Source of the DNA: Epiperipatus broadwayi
Taxonomy: Eukaryota > Onychophora > Udeonychophora > Euonychophora > Peripatidae
DNA: 64,000 nt
Direction: 5' to 3'
NCBI GenBank assembly: GCA_028023455.1
Contig: JAQFVV010000230.1
Location: forward strand, 680,001 to 744,000
This document shows positions 55,889 to 64,000 of the stretch, piece by piece. The notes under the pieces are model-generated. The model saw only the letters and a list, made by a program, of their open reading frames with translations, searched no databases and was not told the DNA's origin. Each line of letters starts with the position of its first letter. The first letter of the stretch is position 1. A program made the translations under genes and the position numbers.

Positions 55889-58800
55889 GTAAGCTTTTTT
55901 TCGCACCCGTAATTATTTCTGAGGTTTTTTTTTGATAATAATTTGTATTATATTTTATTGCCATTTAAATGTTTTTCAAAAGAGACATTTATTTTTGAAT
56001 TATTAATAATAGATTTGTTCTTTTTCTACGACTGACCGACATATTCATGCATTTTAAATTCTTTTGTAACAATAAAAATGAATGTTATTTCTGTTATGTG
56101 GCTGTCAGTAGAATGTTGCATGTTTGACCCGTGGTAGAACGTTTGTTTAAAGCCTGATTCTTTGTCGTAATTAAACCGGGCTCCTTTCTTATATTAGTGG
56201 GATTGCTTAGACAGGGTCCATATTAGTATTGTTTGTAGAGTGATTATTTTAAAACAGTGATTGCTACTCAAAAGTTTCAGTCGTTGAATGTAGATTTTAA
56301 TTACACGCTAAATTGTTTGTAATAGATATTTCTAGTGATAGATACTTTTAGTGTTTGTCCAAAGCTGAATCTTAAAAAATTCGCGAGGGGAACATTTTAA
56401 ATATTGGCTATGTGAACCTGTCATTGCAGTGAATTTATTCAAATTTGGGATATAATTTATCAGCTTCTGTGTTCATTTACATTTCTTTTGTTAATTGATA
56501 ACTTCATTATTCGCATTTGGTTAAACCCTATGAGCTTGTTATAATAATTAGAGTTTAATGTACAAAAGGTTAAGTTTTATATCAAAAATCTGATGTGACG
56601 GATAGATGTGTTAAGACGGTGGTAAGCTTAAGCATTATTATGCTTCTTTTACGACGGACTACATCATTGTTTTAATTAATTTATTGGTGAGAAAGTGTGT
56701 GTGTTTGTGTGGGGGATTCAATTCGGTCAATTAAATATGTTTAATCTGCTCATTGGATGCTTAAATGTCACACGATTTCTCGAGTATTTTCTTTAGTCAC
56801 TACTATATAGCAGTGTTTTTTTAATCCAATAATAAACTTAAGTTGTCTTAGTTAGTAAATGGTATATTTTTATATTTTCGTTATAAAAATAAATGGAAGA
56901 ATTTTAAATTAGGCTGTACAGAAACTTGCCTCTTTATAAGCATTGGTCCGCACGGAGAATCTTGATTGATATTCCCTGGTAAAGAAGAAAAAGCTGACGT
57001 TTGTATAAACTCCGACAAATTTCGTTATTGCCGGAATTTACTTATTGGATGAGCGAACAGCCTGTGAATTTTTAATACCGTATTATTACACATACAAAGA
57101 TTAGTTATTTGAGTATGTAAGGGGGAGAAATTCAAAAGATATGATTTATTATGTACTTCTGTATTGTGCGCTTGTGTTATCAAATGGATGACCGACTAAA
57201 AATTCTAAATGCCGGAGGCCGTATGTATGTGTGTGTATAACTAGGAATGCAAAACTTTTCTATGCGATATATTTTTCCTTATAATACAGTATTTTGGTGA
57301 TAGGAAATCTGAATTGAGTAAGTGGTATTCTTAAAAACAATTTATAATTAACATTAATTTCTTTACTGACGTAATGGATGTTTGTCATGTCTTACTACTA
57401 TTTTAGTTCTCTTTACCGACCGGTTTGCATAATCAAATCTGCGTTACTTGTAATAAGGTTCGTTTTCCGTTGGTTGACCTTACCCATAAAAGGATTTCCA
57501 CTACCGTTCTCTTCTAGTAAACTATTCAATAAATTAAACAAAAAATATTTATTTCACACCTTCAATATAAACTATATATAATGTACAGACGTATTTGTGT
57601 AGGTATAAATTTGTTACATGTAATGTAGCAAAGTCGATTGGAAATCGAATCTTATAAATGTAATTTTTAATCTTTTTTAATTGTAATAGTTAAGAAAATG
57701 GAAAATTTAAAATTAAAAAACGTTCATACTTGTGTTATCTCTGTTTAAAAAATTCCCATAATTCAATAAAGTAAAGAATTTAATAACTTAAATTTAAAAC
57801 TTGGTCATTAGAAAAACTGTTTAAGTTGTTTATAATTTTTTACCGCATTTTTAAAAAATGCAAATGTGGGCGTGGGATACGGATACCTCATCTTCAAACA
57901 TCTACAATAGGGGAAAATTCATTATTATTGTGTTTTTTTTTATATATATGTCACCCCTGCTTTTTAAAAAAAATTACATTAATAATAACTAGCCAGCGGT
58001 AATTTTTTATTCCAAATAAATTTAAATGTCATCTCAATAATTCTTTCTATTCTATATAACCTTCGCGGTAAAATTAAACTTGCGTTCGGAATTAAGGTAA
58101 AGTTTAAGATAAAAACATGTTTTTTCATTACCATTGGTGAGGTTGGGGTGGGACGACGACATCTCATCGCTTGGAAATACTATAGTAACTATACAATACA
58201 AAATATATATAGATCTTACAAAATCCCTCCAAGCTATTTTTATTTTGGAAGAAATGTTAAACCGAAGTTGTTTAGCAATAGATAGGATTGGGAAAGGTGT
58301 TTACTAAAATGGTGTCCAAACTTTTTTTAAAATTACGCGATACCATTACACACAGACATGATATTATTTAATGAAAGCCTGAACATCTATGGTAGCCATT
58401 TTTGGATAATATATATCCTTCAGGAAATATACAAATGCAAATTATTTAATATAAATCATAGACCTCCATGACAACATACTATAAAGCGCAAACAATTACA
58501 AATATTTTGTAACTGATAATTTTTAACTCATCAATTTATTAAAGGATTTATAGCAATTTTCTTCTCATCATTCTAGCTTATTTTGGTCACTTTATTTGGG
58601 GTATTTTTTTAGATCTTGAATTCATTTGTTGATTTCATATGCAGTCATCTTTTACAACAATAGTTTCCTAATTCCCAATATTCTGCATAGTTTAATGTGA
58701 TAGTACAAAGAGCATAAGAGTTAATGATCATTTGATTGTATCCCAGTTGTCTCTTCTAATACCTTAATGTCATATGACTTATTGTTAATGATTCTTTTGA

Positions 58801-60448
58801 CATATAGAAATAAAAAGGAAATAGAAAATTTAACATATAATATATGATATCTGAGAATTGCAAGGAATGAAAACAAAAAAAAGATAAGATTATAAACATG
58901 GATGCAATTAAGAAAAAACATGATTATATGACAGAAACAAAATTAGAAGGAAAGCATTAAGCAACTGAAAACTGCAACAAATGACATATAAAGAATAATA
59001 TATTGCCATGATTGCAAGTGGTTAAGTAGAAACAGAAAAAGGGAAAACCCTAGAATGAATAAATGCAAGGAATAAAAAAGTGGCTATGATGTTGATATTC
59101 TTGGAAGTCCTTATACTGCTATGAGTTCGAAATGATAAAAAAAATACATTGATAGCTCTGCATAAAATCTTATAAATATAGGGAACCCTCCTTCTAGGAG
59201 TGAGTGGTTGACCATGTTGGAGCCATGTTTGTTCTTTATAGTCTGCATTATTTTTTAGATTGTCCTAGGATTTACTTAAATCCCTACCAATTAAAATAAT
59301 TATTGTTTGCTGAATAATATTGCTTAATTAACTGAATTTACTTGTAAGGCATCAACTACCTGAAAAAGATTTTGGACCTAACTTGGGAAAGCATCAGTTA
59401 CTTGGAAAAAATCACCAATTTTATTCCAGATTTGAATTCCAGATCATGGATATGAGCATATCATGAAGTTCTTACATTTTTTCCCCATAAAATCTCTTTT
59501 TTACATTTCAAAGAATACTTTATTTTTACAGCGCCAAGATACACAATTGTGAACAAAGGCATTGGTTCGAATAGATGGTTACCAGCATTGTTTACTATGG
59601 GTCTTCAGGGTTACAGTACGAAGATCTATGGAAACATCATTGTTACAAGGTCATAAATTGAAAAAACAAACCTATATCAATTAACATTTATATAATAGCA
59701 AATATTAGATGATAATCATCACCGAAAACCTAAAATTATATACATGTAACCAATATAATTTGGATATCACTACAAAACATTTAAGGGTGTAAATCACCCC
59801 TATGGACTAGGGACATTTTTTTTTTCATCAATTCCCTCAGTTTTTCTTCATATTATCTTATCCAAATTTATCTAATTATAAGCATGAGTAATCATTAGAT
59901 ACCAGATGAATTTTACTAATATCCATAGTCCAGAGTTGTTTCTAGATGAAAACCACCTTTAATGATGAACAGTATTTGAATTCAAGCATTTAGCAATCAT
60001 CTTTGTCAGTTTTATACTATCCAAACTTATAACCTAATTTAAATTTATTAGTTTTGTGCATGAGGTCAGAACTACATATTTAAGGACTATAGTTTTAAGT
60101 GTAGATACTTTTTTGCTCTTTGATAAGTATTGATATATATCAAACAAAGCATCACATATTTTCTGCTTGCAGTCAATATAAATAGAGCAACTTCATTATA
60201 CTTACTTCAGAACCATCTGTGTAAGTTTGCTAAATTTATAGTTACCATATGGTAGAGCTTTATCCATGTTTACTAGTTTTTGACTTTTGGTCATTTTTTC
60301 TGTAGAGAGACTTGCATTGGTAGCCATTTTTATATTATCCAACAACAAATACTTATTTTCTTATCACATTTATGCCATCTAATGTATGGTTTTTAATCAG
60401 TATATGACACATTATCATGCTTAATAAATCCTTATCCAATGCTAACCT

Positions 60449-60507
60449 ATCCAATGTCCCTAGATTAGTTTATAGCTTTTAGCTTTCATCAATGAGGAGC
60501 TTTAGAT
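60449..60507 (-). ncRNA. decayed hammerhead ribozyme relic
   Basis: A 59-nt minus-strand block keeps CCTCA, helix II and ATTGGAT. The core starts TTGATGA (C3 to T), GAAA is changed to TAAA, and the cleavage pair TC is followed by TAGGG. The surrounding 60,420-60,600 resembles the element family (GAGGAGCTTTAGATCTTG, TTCTAGCAGCCATC). Confidence 0.5.
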
Positions 60508-61552
60508 CTTGAGGCAGTACATCTACATCTTTTGAATTGAATGCACTTTTCTTCTAGCAGCCATCTTTTTCTTTTTTATAAAGTAAGTAGGTATGGTTTT
60601 ACACTATCCAAACTAATGATCCACAATGATCACCATATTCACATTCATTTAGTTTCAAGCTTGTGCATGGATGTCAAAAAATCACAGATAGTATTGCATA
60701 TTTTATATGTCATTTTAGATATATTATTACAGATATTTTTAGCATGTACATATGTAAAATCCAATTTAATTAAAAAATTATGACATGTGGACATCAAAAA
60801 TAATTAGAAAGAAAAAGTAGAATTAAAACTGTTAAGAAAGACATTGGAGTAATATGAAGAGATGTCATATATGTACTATAATATAGGTAAATTAAGCCAC
60901 CTATATAATGCTTAAAATTAACCAATAAAATACCAATAAATCTGCTGGCAATGCAACACTGATAATGAATGGATTTCCATTTATTAACTATTGGTTAATT
61001 TTAAGCTTTGATTACTATGAGCCATTTACTATATGAATGTTGCATTGGTAACCAATTGTTGATACTTGGTTAATTTTAGTTGGAATAATGCGATTTACAT
61101 ATGATAATCATTAGCTATGTGCATGTACAGACTAGTATAGGTATATGCAAATGTATTATGTGTTCACTCAAAATAAATAAAATTTGCTATTCTTGATTTA
61201 TTTTTTTATTGTTTAATAAAAACTGATGATATTGATGTCAAAATGCAAAAACATATATTATTTATCATATTAAATTTTCTAATTTCAAGTATGCTTTTCT
61301 GTATAAATGATAGGAGTAAAATGGCTTTAAAATAAAGTTAATGATGATAGCGTTCCTGACAATATGCCAAGTCCAAAAGAATTTGAAAAGTTTTGGTTTT
61401 AAGTTCATATTGATTTCTAAAATGTAAATACAACTATTTCTTACTTGTGATAAATATCTTGATATCAGTTTTTTCAATAGATCCTTCCCCGAAGCCTTTA
61501 TAATGATTCAGATTTATCTGAAATAATATGTGGTACTTTACCATATGTCATA

Positions 61553-61640
61553 CTTTTTTCTCCCACTGGACAAGCCACCAGGTGATGCTACAGAATCATC
61601 AAGGAGCCACCTGGCAGCTTGTCCAGTGGGGGAAAAAAAG
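61553..61640. mobile_element. 88-bp TA-flanked mini-element / miRNA-like hairpin
   Basis: The ends CTTTTTTCTCCCACTGG and CCAGTGGGGGAAAAAAAG are inverted repeats flanked by TA on both sides (61,551-61,552 and 61,641-61,642), as for Tc1/mariner-type insertions. A 14-bp perfect stem CCCACTGGACAAGC/GCTTGTCCAGTGGG continues, after a small internal loop, with CCAGGTG/CACCTGG. The loop is about 22 nt. The shape is also that of a microRNA precursor, and it lies in the sense orientation of the presumed intron. Confidence 0.6.
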
Positions 61641-62355
61641 TACCTAATATGTTATTGTGTATTGACATTTTATGTTCTTATTCTCTATCCACAAATTTAA
61701 TGCTTTTTCGGTCTTCACTGAATATTTGAGTACTGTGGATATAACTAGTAGTTTCCAAAGCACAGAGGATCCTAGTCTGCTTTATTATTACTTTTTTTTT
61801 TTAAATAGAATTAATAATTTATTCTTATTTAATATTTGGTCAGTTTTGGTTTATTACTGTTTTTAAAAAAACTAAATTATTTTTATTTTGTCACATAAAA
61901 GGAAGCAATTTTATAACTTCTTTTAGGCTTGGAAGAATTGCTATCATTATTAACTTTTTACTTTGGAATCATTAAAAAAAATCCCCCCCCTCCCCAAATT
62001 CACAGTTGCAATATGTTATCAAAAAACAGTTTCTAAGATCATATCATTGAGTGAGACAAAAAAAATGGCAGTTGAGTAATAAATATTTTATGTTTATAGA
62101 TTTTTAGATTTTTTTTTCCAAATAACAGGTTATACTAATTGTTAAATTTGAGACAGTATCATTGTCAAACTGTATCCTATGGTTTTGAGTCCAATCCTAT
62201 TTGTATATTATAGATATGGAACTAGGTTAATAATGATATATTTTAGTGATCTGATTGAATAGATTGCTGTTTCTTTTGCATTGTTGAAAATATTTAGAAA
62301 TGGTCTTCAGATGCTTTGTTTGATTTGTATTATCTTTGGCAAAGAATGAAAAATG

Positions 62356-62462
62356 TGAAGCGTTGTTAGCCGAGAGGTCATCGCAACTGCCTTGCAAGCA
62401 AGTAGTTGGTTGCAGACGGGTGTGGGTTCGCGTCCCAGCTGATGCTATCACATATGGAAAAA
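62356..62462 (+). mobile_element. SINE-A copy with 15-bp TSD
   Basis: This is the best copy of the family: A box TTAGCCGAGAGG, arm CTGCCTTGCAAGCAAG, variable region GTAGTTGGTTGCAGACGG, B box GGGTTCGCGTCCC, then GATGCTATCACATATGG and an A tail. AAAGAATGAAAAATG (62,341-62,355) and AAAGAATGAAAAGTG (62,463-62,477) flank it. It is not a functional tRNA: the acceptor stem does not close and an A-rich tail follows. Confidence 0.88.
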
Positions 62463-63741
62463 AAAGAATGAAAAGTGCCTGCAGCTATTTTAAAACAAAT
62501 GTTATTAAAATATATAGTTACTGGTTTGATGCCAGAGCTATATAATAGATGCAAACAAATAGTCTTAGATTCAAAATGTTATGGAATATTTGAATATAAA
62601 TTATTAGGTTGTTAGTGTCAAAATAATACAGGTATATGTTATGAAAAGCTTGCCCTTCATTGATTTAGCCAGCAGCCAGAAAGTAATCCAGGAAAACTGT
62701 GACCCTGAAGTAAATAGAGTGAATTGATCATCTTATTACAGATGTTGAAAATGAATTGAAAAAGTCATATGATGTTTAAACCCCGTCATCTTTCTAGTCT
62801 TCAATATGTTATTGCAAAAACTGCATGTAAATAAATCCTTTGTACATAATTCCCCCAAAATTACTATATCCTTTCACAATGTTTTCTTTAGATTCTTACT
62901 TTAATAGTAAATTCTATTTTTTAAAACCTCTCAGAATATTTAATAAACAAATTTTTTTTCCAATTTCATTTCTTCGTGAAATACCCCCCCCCCCCTTTAT
63001 AATAAAAAACTAATACTGAGCTGACTAGGAAAATGATAAAAACCTTTTCAGTCACAGACATTAAAAATATTTTTAAGGAATAAAATTATAAATACAAATC
63101 AAAAGTGAAAATAGTAATATATTTATTTTATCACAATATTTCAAATCATTACGTCAATAAAAGTTTGTAAACCATGAGGCATTTACTTTTTCATTTATTT
63201 ATTTTCAGTTTCTATCCAACAGTATCATAAATCTGACATATTAAACTAAGTCCATAAATTGAGATATGCCATTCCCTTCACCAGATGATATATAAGTTGA
63301 TTGAAAGCACTATTATCTATTTAAGTAAACTTGACCTACATAAATCTGAACATATAAACAGTATATAAATCTGAACACATATAAAAATATCTGACACAAA
63401 GTTTCCAGAGATTGCATAAAGCATTCTAAATAAATCATTCTATCCAAATCACTAATTTATTTTAACCATATAGAAAAATGAAAAAAAAAAAAATCAATCA
63501 ACAGCAAATTAACTTTATTTCATAACCATATAGCAGTACAAACTTGATTAATTATAAAATTATAAGGACAAGACCAGTTTAATTAACTATCTTACTTAAT
63601 TTCTATTACTTATGTGAAATGGCCTTTTCCGCATTAACCTTTAGCAAAAATATAAGACTAAAATCACTTGTAAAGGAAATATCTTTCTATTCTATGTGTT
63701 TCAGTAGGCTATCAAATATCATATAGTAATTATACAACTTA

Positions 63742-64000
63742 TCCACTACTTTGAACATTTTTTAGCAAAAAACCTATCTATATGCATACACAATCTTACG
63801 TTTCAACTGTCCTGCAGTCTTCTTCAGAGACAATTTCACTTTAAATTTTTTTTTTTTTAAAAGTAAAAAAAAAGTGTTATTTTTTTTTAAAAAAAAATTA
63901 AAGTAAAATTGGCTCTGAAGAAGACTGCAGGATAGTCAAAATATAAGATTTTATATGCATATAGATAGGTTTTTGCTAAAAAGTGTTCAAAAGTAGTGGA
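63742..64000. mobile_element. foldback family 2 element at the window edge
   Basis: Arms of about 113 bp (63,742-63,855 and 63,888-64,000) are nearly perfect inverted copies, joined by an A/T-run loop. TCCACTACTTTTGAAC-like sequence begins the left arm and GTTCAAAAGTAGTGGA ends the window, so the element may continue. Each arm holds CTGAAGAAGACTGCAGGA. On the minus strand of the left arm this is followed by GAAACGTA, giving CTGAAGA, helix GACTG/CAGTT, GAAA, CG and TA (63,797-63,827). Confidence 0.75.

Larger units (their letters stand above)
55889..64000 (+). other. presumed intron 1, over 8.1 kb
   Basis: After the donor at 55,889 no exon with kinase motifs can be found to the end of the window. 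The first 2.4 kb are repeat-poor and keep scattered CpG. Farther in are a decayed hammerhead element (60,420-60,600), a TA-flanked mini-element (61,553-61,640), a SINE-A (62,356-62,462) and a foldback element (63,742-64,000). A possible SINE-B relic lies near 58,683. Confidence 0.45.

Noticed and set aside
57908-57990. Possible second kinase exon (AG followed by GGGAAAATTC, giving RGKF)
   Set aside because: The acceptor and phase fit and GKF is expected, but the following residues are hydrophobic A/T-run translation with no VRRC or AAKF-type kinase continuation.
59532-59572. Possible exon after a good acceptor (TTTTTACAG at 59,530)
   Set aside because: In the phase left by the donor at 55,889 it reaches a stop after 13 codons and shows no kinase motif.
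60541-60783. 80-codon open frame in the presumed intron
   Set aside because: Its first half is a decayed hammerhead-family element and the rest is AT-rich spacer.
62356-62462. Functional tRNA gene
   Set aside because: A and B boxes are present, but the acceptor stem does not pair, an A tail and TSD flank it, and related copies are dispersed: it is a SINE.

Overview
The window is AT-rich, gene-poor, repeat-dense DNA of an animal, most likely an invertebrate. Evidence: several LINE clades with reverse transcriptase (RT) remnants, tRNA-derived SINEs with target-site duplications (TSDs), foldback elements, a degenerate TTAGGG-type repeat, and one spliced first exon with a CpG-richer promoter. 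There are no bacterial-style operons. I cannot fix the phylum.

One host gene is supported. Its first coding exon (55,782-55,888, + strand) has a good Kozak start, an upstream in-frame stop and a consensus GTAAGC donor. The short peptide resembles the N-terminus of DRAK/STK17 kinases. A perfect CRE and two CCAAT boxes lie about 740 bp upstream. The rest of the gene is not visible; intron 1 appears to fill 55,889-64,000.

Everything else recognisable is mobile DNA. (1) The most striking family is a non-autonomous element with a unit of about 450 bp. Its copies are at about 2.6, 3.3, 4.6, 5.2, 10.4, 13.9, 16.5, 25.1, 32.6, 34.1 and 39.1 kb, with older relics at the window ends. Each fuller copy carries a 59-nt segment that folds as a minimal type I hammerhead ribozyme. 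Copies are partly inverted (foldback), partly tandem with a 451-455 bp period, and flanked by 7-14 bp duplications. This points to Penelope-like/retrozyme biology. (2) LINE-A: a copy with few breaks at 19.5-22.6 kb and a decayed one at 5.5-7.2 kb. (3) An RTE-type LINE on the minus strand at 28,471-31,533 with a perfect 24-bp TSD, plus fragments at 11.6, 17.2, 37.4 and 45.0 kb. (4) LINE-C, minus strand, 48.0-51.1 kb, with a zinc-knuckle ORF1. (5) LINE-D, minus strand, 52.4-53.1 kb. (6) SINE-A: four copies with TSDs. (7) SINE-B: many old tRNA-like copies, some clustered head to tail. (8) hAT-like remnants, a TA-flanked mini-element, and a second foldback family whose arms carry a CTGAAGA-helix-GAAA core.

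The elements are nested and adjacent: LINE-A is fused into a ribozyme element at 5.47 kb, a SINE-A fragment sits just behind a LINE-A tail, and a trinucleotide array of about 490 bp starts next to a ribozyme element. 53.2-58.3 kb, around the gene start, is the repeat-poor part.
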